From positions 4,444,234 to 4,508,233 of the forward strand of contig NZ_CP106736.1 of the NCBI RefSeq assembly GCF_030035605.1: a stretch of 64,000 nt of DNA. The letters are read 5' to 3'. Each line of letters opens with the position of its first letter. Position 1 is the stretch's first letter. The notes beneath the pieces are model-generated. The model was not told the DNA's origin. It worked only from the letters and a program-made list of their open reading frames with translations, and ran no database searches. A program made the position numbers and the translations under genes. Of this stretch, positions 19,214 to 28,290 are shown in pieces. This DNA comes from Silvimonas soli (lineage in GTDB: Bacteria; Pseudomonadota; Gammaproteobacteria; Burkholderiales; Chitinibacteraceae).

Positions 19214-20437
19214 TTATTTTTTACCCAACTGCGCATTCCAGTAGGCGACGGCTTGATCCAGCGCCGCTTTGGCCGGCTGGCGGCCGCTGACTGCAGCTTC
19301 CAGTGCGGTGCTCAACGCCTTCATCATGCCCGCCTCATCTGGCAAGCCAGAGACATTCAAAGTACGTGCGGCACCACCAGTCGTGGCTGCGACCGCACCG
19401 CCTGCAGTGGCCGCATCTTTGCTGTTTTGTCCGGCCATAAAGTACGGATCCGCCAATGCGACTTTGGTTGAAGGCATGGTGGTTTCGGTTGCTTTGGAGA
19501 ACGCCAGTTGCGCCTTGTCGCTGGTCAGAAATTGCCCCAATTTGATTGCCGCTTCTTTATGGGCGTAGCCCTGTGGGACCGACCACATAAACAGATTGCC
19601 CGGCAGGATTTTATTGGGATACGGCGCTACCGCGGCGTTGGCGTAGACCTTGGGCGCATCGTTTTTGATGCGGATCAGCGCGGATGGTGCAGTGGCGATC
19701 ATGGCGTAGCGGCCACTACCAAAGCCGGCGATTTCTGCTTCAAACGTATCTTTGAACAAATCCGGCGGAATCACGCCTTCCTTGACGGCCTTGGCGTATT
19801 TCTCCAGCAAGGCTACGTGTTGCGGGCCGTTGAATACGGCTTTGCCGTTTTGCAGAATCGGCAGTCCTTCCATCATGAAGATGCCGGTTACGCCTTCGTC
19901 GTTCATTTTGGGAACAAAACCGACCACGCCCGTTTTCTGCTTGATCAAGCGGGCAGCGGCGAGCATCTCATCGGTATTGCGCGGCAGTGTGGTTACGCCC
20001 GCTTTATCCAGAATGGCCTTGTTATAAATCAGCACCGGCACCTGGTTGTACCAAGGCATGCCGTAGGTCTTGCCTTCGTAACTGACGTCTTTCAGCGCGC
20101 CTTCGGTGTAGACCGACTGAAACGTGCTGATATCAATCGGCTGGATGATTTTTTTCTGCGCAAACTGCGCCATCCACGGCACGGTAATGTTGATCAGGCC
20201 TGGCTGACGGCCTGCAGCAACGGCGGCAATGACGCGGGTTTGATAGGTATCCCAAGTGACATCGACCCATTTGGCCTGAATGTCTTTCTGGCTGGCGTTG
20301 AACTCTTTGGTGAGTTGCGTCATGACACCATCAAACTTGGGCGACAAGCTGTTGGACCAGAACTCCACCTCAACCGCGGCCTGTGCGGCGGAGGCAAACG
20401 TCAGGCCGATAACTGCAGTGAGCAATGTCTTCTTCAT
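19214..20437 (-). CDS. Sugar ABC transporter substrate-binding protein (SBP family 1)
   Basis: A 407-aa periplasmic binding protein. Its signal peptide ends AQA-AVEVEFWSNSLSPKF, followed by family 1 features (GRQPGLINITVPWMAQFAQKK, YGMPWYNQVPVLIYNKAIL, GFGSGRYAMIATAPSALI, GNLFMWSVPQGYAHKEAAIKLGQFL). It would capture an oligosaccharide, here probably a mannoside given the GH125 neighbour. The permease and ATPase genes that normally follow are missing from the window. ATG is preceded by AGGAG. It heads the leftward operon with the two hydrolases. Confidence 0.9.
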   Translation of the reverse strand: MKKTLLTAVIGLTFASAAQAAVEVEFWSNSLSPKFDGVMTQLTKEFNASQKDIQAKWVDVTWDTYQTRVIAAVAAGRQPGLINITVPWMAQFAQKKIIQPIDISTFQSVYTEGALKDVSYEGKTYGMPWYNQVPVLIYNKAILDKAGVTTLPRNTDEMLAAARLIKQKTGVVGFVPKMNDEGVTGIFMMEGLPILQNGKAVFNGPQHVALLEKYAKAVKEGVIPPDLFKDTFEAEIAGFGSGRYAMIATAPSALIRIKNDAPKVYANAAVAPYPNKILPGNLFMWSVPQGYAHKEAAIKLGQFLTSDKAQLAFSKATETTMPSTKVALADPYFMAGQNSKDAATAGGAVAATTGGAARTLNVSGLPDEAGMMKALSTALEAAVSGRQPAKAALDQAVAYWNAQLGKK

Positions 20438-20916
20438 GCTGTACGACTCCTGTTGATTTCAATGGCAGCCGGGCGATCGGCCGCACTGAAGTGCTGTGTT
20501 TATTTAATTATTTAATTTTTACTAAACAACAAAAGCCATTCTGTTCCTGGCCTGCGTTTTAGGCAAGACGGTCCGCTTGCCTCAGTCTGGTCAGGGCAAG
20601 TGAAGCTAAATTTGCGGTTAAAGCGAGAAGGGTGGGAAGGGGTCAGAAAGAAAATGCGGGGGAGCGGATGCAACAAAAACAGCCGACGTGCTACATCGGC
20701 TGTTTGGTGAGTGGGCGAATGCCTGAGGAAGTTACGTAGTTACAACGACAGGAGCGCTGCGCAGGGCTGGTGGCGGGGTAATGTCTATCGCACATGAATG
20801 CCGGTGAGCTTGCCCACGCCAATATTGGCTGGCCGCACTCAGCCAACTGGCACGTAAAGCAAGCCGCCGCCAAAGAAGCGCCACACCCGGCTCGTGGCGC
20901 CGATCTCGGCCTTCAA
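20438..20916. other. Intergenic region: promoter of the mannoside operon and 3' region of chaA
   Basis: The right part of the leader (20450-20530) contains an AT-rich block and a small inverted repeat GCAC-TGAA-GTGC at 20483-20494 that could be an operator. No gene is supported. A terminator for the leftward chaA transcript lies at 20672-20705. Confidence 0.45.
20672..20705 (-). terminator. Probable chaA terminator
   Basis: AACAGCCGA/TCGGCTGTT stem (20678-20686 with 20696-20704) followed on the minus strand by TTTTGTTG. It lies about 210 bases past the chaA stop. Confidence 0.7.
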
Positions 20917-22047
20917 TTACGGCACGATATTCAAAAACAGAAATGCTGCAAACAACACCAGATGGACCACGCCCTGGAGAACGGTCGTGCGGCCAGTGCT
21001 CAGGGTAACGGTGCTGACAATCAAGGTGAGCACCAGCATGACCGATTCTTTGGCATCCAGACCCAGTAATAACGGTTTGCCCGTGACAATGAAAATGGCG
21101 GCAACAGTGGGAATGGTCAAACCGATACTGGCCAATGCGGAACCCAGCGCCAGATTCAGGCTCTTCTGCAGTTGATTGGCCCGCGCAGCTTTGGCCGCCG
21201 CAATGCCTTCAGGCAACAGAACCAGGCCCGCAATAATGATGCCGACCACAACGGCCGGTGCGCCAGCTTGCGCTACGGCGGCTTCGACTGTGGGTGATAG
21301 CAACTTGGCTAGTCCAACCACGCAGACCAGACTGACCAGCAGCAAACCGCTACTGAGCGCCGTTTGCTGGTTGCTCGGCGGTGGCGCATGTAATTCGTTG
21401 GCATCTATGACCGATTGTTCTGGCGACGGCACGGCAAGAAAATAGTCGCGATGGCGGACGGTTTGAACAAAAACAAAAGTGCCATACAAGACCAGCGAAG
21501 CCACGCCGGAAAAGGCCAGTTGAGAAGGCGACCAGACTGGTCCAACGACGGTAGTGGCGTAATTGGGCAATACCAGCGCCAGCACCGACAAGGCCGCCAG
21601 CACTGCCAGTGCAGCACTAGCACCTTGCTGCTGGAAAGTTTGCACCCGGTGTTCTATCGCGCCTAACAGCAGACACAAGCCGACGATTCCGTTGCACACA
21701 ATCATGACTGCCGCAAACACGGTGTCACGCGCTAGCGCAGCTTTGGCTTCGCCGCCGGTCAACATCACCGACACAATCAGTGCCACCTCGATCACAGTTA
21801 CCGCAACCGCCAGCACTAACGTGCCAAAGGGCTCGCCCACTTTGTGAGCGACCACTTCCGCATGGTGGACCGCCGCGAATACCGTACCAGCCAGGCAAAC
21901 TGTGGCAAAGATCAGCAATGCGGCGTTGTTGCCCATGGCCAATGCGGCAATCAATGCACAGACCGACAGCATCGGAAAAATCCATGTCCAGCGCGGATTG
22001 ATATTAGAAGGGTCGGACACAGCGGCTCCTTGGCTGGATGAGGTCAT
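20917..22047 (-). CDS. chaA: Calcium/sodium:proton antiporter ChaA
   Basis: A 376-aa inner-membrane protein with about eleven helices. The CaCA-family alpha repeats are evident as GEPFGTLVLAVAVTVIEVALIVSVM (~residues 72-96) and LVLLPEGIAAAKAARANQLQKSLNLALGSALASIGLTIP (~272-310). The conserved Glu residues of both repeats, needed for cation exchange, are retained. ChaA exports Ca2+ or Na+ (K+ in E. coli) against protons at alkaline pH. The ribosome site is weak. It is transcribed alone. Confidence 0.88.
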   Translation of the reverse strand: MTSSSQGAAVSDPSNINPRWTWIFPMLSVCALIAALAMGNNAALLIFATVCLAGTVFAAVHHAEVVAHKVGEPFGTLVLAVAVTVIEVALIVSVMLTGGEAKAALARDTVFAAVMIVCNGIVGLCLLLGAIEHRVQTFQQQGASAALAVLAALSVLALVLPNYATTVVGPVWSPSQLAFSGVASLVLYGTFVFVQTVRHRDYFLAVPSPEQSVIDANELHAPPPSNQQTALSSGLLLVSLVCVVGLAKLLSPTVEAAVAQAGAPAVVVGIIIAGLVLLPEGIAAAKAARANQLQKSLNLALGSALASIGLTIPTVAAIFIVTGKPLLLGLDAKESVMLVLTLIVSTVTLSTGRTTVLQGVVHLVLFAAFLFLNIVP

Positions 22048-22703
22048 TTATCACAATGTCATACGTTTTATATGAGCCCGCACAATCTGGCAAACCTGCG
22101 CCGCGTGGCCGATGCTCGAATGGAGAGCGACGTTCTGCCTGATTTCGCAATCGGTCATCGTAGTTCAGTCCAGGTTTTTAAGAATAGGTAGTAGATACTT
22201 ACTCTGTGCGTATAGTGTTTTTATCTAATTGATTGATCAGCGCAACGCAGAATGCCCCTTCCGACGCAACAGATTGCGGGATTGCCTGGTTGGTTGATAT
22301 TGAGTCTTCAGTTGGCCCTGAAAAAATAGCCGTCAATTTTTTATATGGCTAAATTAATGGATAAATATCACTAATTTACATCGACTTATGTCGTGTTTAT
22401 GAGTTGCTGCATGAAGGTGTTTTCTGCCGCTGAACTTATGGGTTTTGACGGACGGGCGAGTTTTCGGTGTTGGCGAAAAGTGCCGATTTCGCGGAAAGAG
22501 ACGGACGGCGATTTGATGCTTGCATCAGAATTTTCTAATGCAATATTATGCAAGTGAGGTGACCTGACAGGTTTCGTACTATATTCACGTCAATGCGAAA
22601 CTTACAGTCTGTCGCCGGAGTCATGCCAAGCCCTTAGTGCCAGGCAAAACCGGATCCGCAACCTGGTTTGCAACCCGCAAGACCCATTACTGGAAGCCAA
22701 TCC
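22048..22703. other. Long divergent intergenic region chaA / GGDEF-EAL gene
   Basis: About 650 bases, AT-rich from 22170 to 22560, which should hold the two divergent promoters. I see no credible protein or RNA gene and no strong inverted repeat. Confidence 0.5.
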
Positions 22704-25346
22704 GTGACTGAACCTGTGTCATCAGATATTCGCAACCGGCCATTGGTAACACAGCGACATGCCAGTGGCTCGGCAGAAGCGCTGGCGGAAATCCGCGACC
22801 ATCTGGATGCAATTGATCGCAGCATGATGGTGGCCCGCTTTTCGCCAGATGGCGTATTTCTGGGTGCGAACACGCTGTTCCTGAATTCGTTTGGTTATGC
22901 CATAGAAGAGATTGCCGGCGCGCCGCATGAACTGGTTTGCCCGGTTAAACATCACTCTGGCTTGAGCGCGCATCAGGATTTGTGGCGGGTTTTGCGCAGC
23001 GGCCGGCCTTACTCGGGGCTGGTAGAGCGGGTGGCACGTGACGGGCGCGCCGTATGGCTGGAAGTCACCTATGCGCCGACTTTCGACCAGACCGGACAGT
23101 TGTTGTCTATTTTGTCGATTTCTTCAGATGTGTCGCTGAGGGTCGAGCGAGAACGCAGCGAATCCAAGCGCTTGTGGCAATCGCTGGTGGTCGACGAAAC
23201 CGACAGTGCCGTGATCGTCACCGACGGTCAGTGGCGCATCGTGTACGTGAACGCGGGTTTCACGCGCATGTTTGGTTATCACCTGGACGAGATTCACGGT
23301 CGTCGCCCGATTGCCTTGCTGGTGCCACACGTTAAACCCGCTGTTATCGAAGAAGCCATCAGTTCGGCCAACGCTGGCAGGCCATTCCGGCTGGAGGAGC
23401 TTACCTTCGCCAAAGACGGCCAGCGCTTCTGGAACAAAATGATCATCAACCCGGTGCGCGACACGCACGGTTTGCTGGTCAATACGGTGAGCGTGGTTAC
23501 CGACATCACCGAAGCCAAGATGCACGAGGTTATCCACCATAAAGGCCTGGATGCGCTGGCGCGCGAAACGCCGGTGGTGCAGATCATGGACATGATTTGC
23601 CAGGAAGTGGAGCGCATATCGCCTGAAGTGGTGTCGTCCATTTTATCTGTCGATGAAAACGGACGCATGCACGCACTGGCCGCGCCGAGCCTGCCCGAGA
23701 AGTTCTCCCGCGCGCTGGATGGGTTGGTGATGGGTCCGGCAAGTGGATCCTGTGGCACGTCCGCGTTTCGCGGCGCAGAAGTGGTAGTCACCGACATCGA
23801 GACCGATCCGCTGTGGGTCGATTTTGCCCAGATCGCATTGCCGTTGGGGCTGAAAGCTTGCTGGTCCACCCCGATTATTTCCAGCAAAGGCCATGTGGTC
23901 GGCACATTTGCCTTCTACTACCGCGAAAAACGCGAGCCAGACGTGTTCCATCGACGCTTGGTAGATGTGTGCGTCAACCTGTGCGCGCTGGCCCTCGAAC
24001 GCGAAGCGGCGCGTGCTGAAATCCAGAAGCTGGCGTTTTACGATGCCCTGACCGAACTGCCCAATCGCAGCTTGTTGCTGGCCAAAGCCGAACAGGCAAT
24101 CGCCGGCGCCGCACGTGACAGCACGCCGTTGGCGGTCTTGTTTGTGGATCTGGATCGCTTCAAGCAAATCAACGATACGCTGGGCCATACCGTGGGTGAC
24201 GATGTGTTGCGGCTGGCGGCGCAAAGCCTGGCTCAAGGGCGGCGTAGCTCAGACATCATCGGGCGGCTGGCTGGTGACGAGTTCGTGCTGGTATTGCCGC
24301 AATGCGACGGTAATCACGCGGCCGATATTGCCGAGCAAATCCAGATCAATCTGTCGCGCCCGCAACGGGTCGGCGATGTGACGCACGTTCTTTCGGCCAG
24401 CATTGGCATCAGTTTGTTTCCGGAAAACGGCGAAGATATCGAAACCCTGCTGCGCCGCGCCGACATCGCCATGTATGAAGCCAAGGCCTCGCAGCGTGGT
24501 GGTTTCAGCTTTTTCAGTAATGAGATGAATCTGCGGGCACAAGAGCGCCTGGCGCTGGAAGCGGCGCTACGGCAGGCCATTCGAGAAAAACAATTGCGCT
24601 TGTTTTACCAGCCGCAAATCAGGCTGGCCGATGGTGCCATCTACGGCGTTGAAGCACTGGCACGCTGGCATCACCCGGTATTGGGCGAAATCTCGCCGGT
24701 GCGGTTTATTCCGCTGGCCGAGGACTGTGGCTTGATCGGTGAGTTGGGCTTATGGGTGCTGGAAGAAGCTTGCCGGCAGATGGCGGCCTGGCGCAGTCGC
24801 GGTATAGATGTCCCCGTGGTGGCAGTGAACTTGTCGCCCACCAATTTCCATAACGTGGATTTGCCGGACATCATCGCCGACCTGCTGCAGCGTTTTGCTC
24901 TTAGCCCGCAGCAACTGACGCTGGAGATTACTGAAAACGTTTTGCTGGACGGCAACGTCGGGACATTGGCCAGTATTGACGACATCCGGGATCTTGGCGT
25001 GCGGCTATCCATGGATGACTTCGGCACCGGTTATTCCAGCTTGAGCTATCTACGGCGCTTGCCGGTGAGCGAGCTAAAGCTGGACAAGAGCTTTGTACGC
25101 GACCTGCAGCATGACCAGACGGCCCGTGCACTCAGTGAAGCAGTGATACGCATCGGCGAAAGCCTGCAACTGGTTGTGGTGGCGGAAGGGGTGGAAGACC
25201 AGGCGCAGCTGAACCTGCTCAAACAGCAAGGCTTTCATGTGATTCAGGGCTTTTTGCTGTCGCGCCCGCTGGCTGCACCCGCGCTGGAAGCATGGCTGGC
25301 TAAACGTCAGCCATTGCTGGAAGCGATGAGCGTAGGTTCGTTTTAG
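22704..25346 (+). CDS. PAS-PAS-GAF-GGDEF-EAL cyclic-di-GMP signalling protein
   Basis: About 880 aa, cytoplasmic. Two PAS domains (~30-150 and ~155-275) resemble the sensor part of DosP. A GAF domain (~290-440) precedes GGDEF (~445-605) with signature GRLAGDEF, an AGDEF variant. EAL (~620-870) has YGVEALARW, NLSPTNFH, DDFGTGYSSLSYL and AEGVED. The EAL catalytic residues look intact, so phosphodiesterase activity is likely; cyclase activity of the variant site is uncertain. GTG with GGAAG upstream is preferred; a TTG 12 codons earlier is possible. Confidence 0.9.
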   Translation: MTEPVSSDIRNRPLVTQRHASGSAEALAEIRDHLDAIDRSMMVARFSPDGVFLGANTLFLNSFGYAIEEIAGAPHELVCPVKHHSGLSAHQDLWRVLRSGRPYSGLVERVARDGRAVWLEVTYAPTFDQTGQLLSILSISSDVSLRVERERSESKRLWQSLVVDETDSAVIVTDGQWRIVYVNAGFTRMFGYHLDEIHGRRPIALLVPHVKPAVIEEAISSANAGRPFRLEELTFAKDGQRFWNKMIINPVRDTHGLLVNTVSVVTDITEAKMHEVIHHKGLDALARETPVVQIMDMICQEVERISPEVVSSILSVDENGRMHALAAPSLPEKFSRALDGLVMGPASGSCGTSAFRGAEVVVTDIETDPLWVDFAQIALPLGLKACWSTPIISSKGHVVGTFAFYYREKREPDVFHRRLVDVCVNLCALALEREAARAEIQKLAFYDALTELPNRSLLLAKAEQAIAGAARDSTPLAVLFVDLDRFKQINDTLGHTVGDDVLRLAAQSLAQGRRSSDIIGRLAGDEFVLVLPQCDGNHAADIAEQIQINLSRPQRVGDVTHVLSASIGISLFPENGEDIETLLRRADIAMYEAKASQRGGFSFFSNEMNLRAQERLALEAALRQAIREKQLRLFYQPQIRLADGAIYGVEALARWHHPVLGEISPVRFIPLAEDCGLIGELGLWVLEEACRQMAAWRSRGIDVPVVAVNLSPTNFHNVDLPDIIADLLQRFALSPQQLTLEITENVLLDGNVGTLASIDDIRDLGVRLSMDDFGTGYSSLSYLRRLPVSELKLDKSFVRDLQHDQTARALSEAVIRIGESLQLVVVAEGVEDQAQLNLLKQQGFHVIQGFLLSRPLAAPALEAWLAKRQPLLEAMSVGSF

Positions 25347-25470
25347 GTGTCGCTTGTGACCGTTTGCAGTCTGGGGCAAAGCAACAGGCCGGGCTCAGCC
25401 GCCATGGCTTAACGCAGGATAGGAATTTTCTCAGGAAAAATAAGGCATATCCGATATCCAGGGGGTGGTC

Positions 25471-25506
25471 GAACTCTCAAAATTCTCTCTTCCAATTTGA
25501 GAGTTC
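25471..25506 (+). promoter_or_regulatory. Hairpin sequestering the ribosome site of the 75-aa gene
   Basis: An 11-bp perfect inverted repeat (GAACTCTCAAA at 25471-25481 and TTTGAGAGTTC at 25496-25506) ends five bases before the ATG at 25512. The right arm holds GAGAG, the only Shine-Dalgarno-like sequence. If transcribed, translation would need this stem to open. Confidence 0.5.
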
Positions 25507-25511
25507 TGACC

Positions 25512-25739
25512 ATGTCTGATGATTGCTTTGAGTGCCTGGCATTAGGCTTGGCCAGCAAGCCACGCTGTAGTGCCGTAGTGAATGTAGTTGCTGATGAAAA
25601 AGCGCCAGGCGTCTGGATGATTTCACAGGGCTGCCTGAAGGGCGGGGTCTATGCCTCGCAGGAAGTCGTCGGCTCGCAGAAGCTGGCACTCGAATATGCC
25701 GCGCAGTTGTCTGACAAAAAGCCACACCTTGTTCCGTAG
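25512..25739 (+). CDS. Small cysteine-containing hypothetical protein
   Basis: A 75-aa protein (MSDDCFECLALGLASKP start) with cysteines at positions 5 and 8 and two or three more, no signal peptide and no membrane helix. I do not recognise a family. Support comes from the hairpin with embedded GAGAG just before the ATG and from tight packing against the convergent LysR gene, whose stop lies two bases away. It could be chance, so confidence is moderate. Confidence 0.45.
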   Translation: MSDDCFECLALGLASKPRCSAVVNVVADEKAPGVWMISQGCLKGGVYASQEVVGSQKLALEYAAQLSDKKPHLVP

Positions 25740-25740
25740 T

Positions 25741-26718
25741 TCACACCACTGATTGTTCCGCCGGCTCGGTTGCAGGCCATTGCTCCGGCAACATCAATGA
25801 GCATTGCCCGGACTGCGCACCGCAAAGTTGCGTGCCAATTGTCATGACGGTCTCGCGCAGCCATTGATGCCCCGGATCACGGTCATGACGCACATGCCAC
25901 ACCAGATGAGCCCGGCTCACCGGCATGTCAAATGGCACCGGGGTCGCATGGATTTCCGCACGGCGCGGATGCGTGCGAATCACGCTCTCCGGCACCACGC
26001 TGATCAAGTTGGACGCCGCCAGCAAATCCACCACGCCGTAAAACGTATTCACCGTCATTGCCACGCGACGGCGTTGCCCACGCTGCAGCAGCAGTTCATC
26101 TACCACGCCGACCGGATCACCCGATAGCGATACCAGCAGGTGATCCGCGCTCAGAAAGCGGTCCAGCGTCAGCGGACGTGCGGCCAGCGGGTGGTTGCGG
26201 CGCATGGCGCACACAAATCCCACATCAAACATCCACTGTTGCTTCAGTTCGTCGGCTTGCGGCGCTTTGACGCCCACCGCAAGGTCGATTTCATTCTCGT
26301 TCAACTGTTCACGTGTGCCATTTACCCGCACCGGTACCGCCAGAATGTCGATGCCGGGGGCGCGCGCTTCGAGCAGGTTGCGCAGCGGCGGCCACATCGG
26401 ATTGGTGATGAAGTCCGTGGCAGCCAGACGAAAGCGGCGAGCGGTTGTTGCCGGGTCAAATGGCGCCGGGTTGATGCTCTGGCGGATGGTGGCCAGTGGC
26501 AAGCCAATATCTCGCCAGATGGCAGACGCCTTGGAAGTAGGGCGAATGCCGCGACCCACCTTGATAAACAGCGGGTCTTTCCAGACTACCCGCATACGCG
26601 CCACCGCATTACTCACTGCAGATTGGGTCATCGCGAGCCGCTGCGCCGCTTTGGTGATGGAGCCTTCGGTCATGATGCTGTCAAAAATCGCCAAGAGATT
26701 CAGATCTACGTCACGCAT
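25741..26718 (-). CDS. LysR-family regulator resembling MexT
   Basis: A 325-aa LysR-type activator. Its winged helix-turn-helix is RDVDLNLLAIFDSIMTEGSITKAAQRLAMTQSAVSNAVARMR. The effector domain contains a MexT/NodD-like stretch (DHLLVSLSGDPVGVVDELLLQRGQRRRVAMTVNTFYGVVDLLAASNLISVVP). In Pseudomonas, MexT activates mexEF-oprN and the neighbouring reductase gene mexS. Here the gene is divergent from a MexS-like gene and 1.6 kb from a mexEF-oprN-like operon, so the same role is inferred. Start ATG has GAGG nearby; an upstream in-frame start adds 16 unlikely residues. Confidence 0.85.
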   Translation of the reverse strand: MRDVDLNLLAIFDSIMTEGSITKAAQRLAMTQSAVSNAVARMRVVWKDPLFIKVGRGIRPTSKASAIWRDIGLPLATIRQSINPAPFDPATTARRFRLAATDFITNPMWPPLRNLLEARAPGIDILAVPVRVNGTREQLNENEIDLAVGVKAPQADELKQQWMFDVGFVCAMRRNHPLAARPLTLDRFLSADHLLVSLSGDPVGVVDELLLQRGQRRRVAMTVNTFYGVVDLLAASNLISVVPESVIRTHPRRAEIHATPVPFDMPVSRAHLVWHVRHDRDPGHQWLRETVMTIGTQLCGAQSGQCSLMLPEQWPATEPAEQSVV

Positions 26719-27024
26719 GAGCGGGCCTCGGCAGAAATGGGGTGAAATCGAGGTAAAACAAACCAATCACTAAAGATGATGGTTCGTTTCCACAATATCA
26801 AGATATTGGGCCAGGTCTTTTATTTCGGGCTTTGGCAGCACTTCCTGATTTGCAAATTTTCTTCAATTCCCCCTGGCGGCGTTAACCTGGCTAGCCCCGC
26901 ATCGGCGCTCGGTTTGGCCATGCATTCATCATTTTTCATGATGAGATATTTATCAAATATCAATTAGACGATCGGTCTAGTTCGTTCATATATTTGCCGC
27001 AATCAACCGTTTTATGGAGCGGCC
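26719..27024. promoter_or_regulatory. Divergent promoter region LysR gene / MexS-like gene
   Basis: About 300 bases between divergent genes, AT-rich near 26925-27000. It contains the inverted repeat TAGAC-GATCG-GTCTA (26965-26979), with ATCA just before it, about 45 bases upstream of the reductase start. That position fits an activator or repressor site. Which protein binds is not known: a LysR nod-box-like site and a TetR-type operator are both possible. Confidence 0.5.
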
Positions 27025-28038
27025 ATGCGCGCTTTCGTACTCGATCCCTTGCTCAGTGGCAGTGCCGCATTACGGCTGCAACCCAGTCGGCCCACGCCCG
27101 CTTTGGGTCCGCACGACGTGCTGGTGCGCATTCGTGCCGCTTCGCTTAATCATCGTGATCTGCATATTGCGGACCGCAGTCGCGAATATCCGGGGCGTCA
27201 TGCCATCGTGCCGTTGTCGGATGCAGCTGGCGAAGTGGTTGAAACCGGCCGGGAAGTGCGCAGCATTCGTCTGGGTCAACGCGTGGTGAATACGTTTTAT
27301 CCGGACTGGACCGGGCAGCAAGCCACTCGCGAAAACACTCGCCGCACGTTTGGTGAGGATAGCGACGGCGTGTTGAGTGAGTTTGTCGTTTTCAACGAGA
27401 CCGGGGTGCTGGTGTTGCCGGAGGGGCTAACTTTTGAAGAGGCGGCCACGCTGCCTTGTGCCGGTGTTACGGCCTGGCACGCCTTGATGGAAAACGCACC
27501 GCTGCGTCCGGGCGATTACGTGGCAGTGCTCGGCACCGGTGGGGTGGCGTCAATTGCGTTGCAACTGGCCAAAGCAGCAGGCGCGCGGGTGGCCGTTGTG
27601 TCCGGCTGTGACGACAAACTGTGCCGCGCCATGCATATGGGGGCAGACCACGGCCTCAATCACCAACGAGTACCTGACTGGGATAAAGCCCTGCTCGACT
27701 GGACCAGTGGGCGCGGAGTGGATCAGGTGGTCGATGTCGCCGGGAACGAGCTGGATCGCTCAATCAATGCCACTCGAGTGGGTGGCCAAGTCAGCCTGGT
27801 GGGTGATTTGGGCGGCACCAGTACAGCATTGAACGCCGGAGCATTGCTGGCCCGGCAAATCCAGTTGCGTGGGGTCAGCGTGGGCAGCCGGGCGATGTTT
27901 CAGTCGTTACTGCAAGCGCTCAGTGCCAACCGGATTCGGCCGGTCATTCAACGGGTGTTTGGCTTTGATGAAACGCCGGATGCCTACAACGCGCTGCGGC
28001 GCGGCAATCACGTCGGCAAGTTGGTGGTCGCCTTTTAA
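27025..28038 (+). CDS. MexS-like NAD(P)-dependent MDR oxidoreductase
   Basis: A 337-aa medium-chain dehydrogenase/reductase. The GroES-like N-terminal domain carries VRIRAASLNHRDLHIAD. The Rossmann domain carries GDYVAVLGTGGVASIALQLAKAAGARVAVVSG (~168-200), and the C-terminus ends HVGKLVVAF. The usual catalytic zinc Cys is absent, so it belongs with zinc-free quinone-oxidoreductase-like members. Pseudomonas MexS is the same length and type and modulates MexT-dependent pump expression, possibly by removing electrophiles. Context with a MexT-like gene and pump supports this reading. Confidence 0.83.
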   Translation: MRAFVLDPLLSGSAALRLQPSRPTPALGPHDVLVRIRAASLNHRDLHIADRSREYPGRHAIVPLSDAAGEVVETGREVRSIRLGQRVVNTFYPDWTGQQATRENTRRTFGEDSDGVLSEFVVFNETGVLVLPEGLTFEEAATLPCAGVTAWHALMENAPLRPGDYVAVLGTGGVASIALQLAKAAGARVAVVSGCDDKLCRAMHMGADHGLNHQRVPDWDKALLDWTSGRGVDQVVDVAGNELDRSINATRVGGQVSLVGDLGGTSTALNAGALLARQIQLRGVSVGSRAMFQSLLQALSANRIRPVIQRVFGFDETPDAYNALRRGNHVGKLVVAF

Positions 28039-28290
28039 TCAGCAGGCCGATCGCCTTAATGCCAAGTGCATAAAAATTTCGGGGCTGCTGACAAAACGTT
28101 GTCAGTAGCACCTGGTTACCGTGCGGGTTGTCCGGGTGGTGGTTTGGTCGTGCACGTGTCGACCCCTTGCCCCTCTGCGGAGTAGCAGATCGCGGACTCC
28201 CATCTTGCTTTACCCAAGTTCATGCGCCAGCGCGCTTGTTGATACCAATAAGAAACAATGATTTATCAGCCATTTATCTGGAGAAACATC

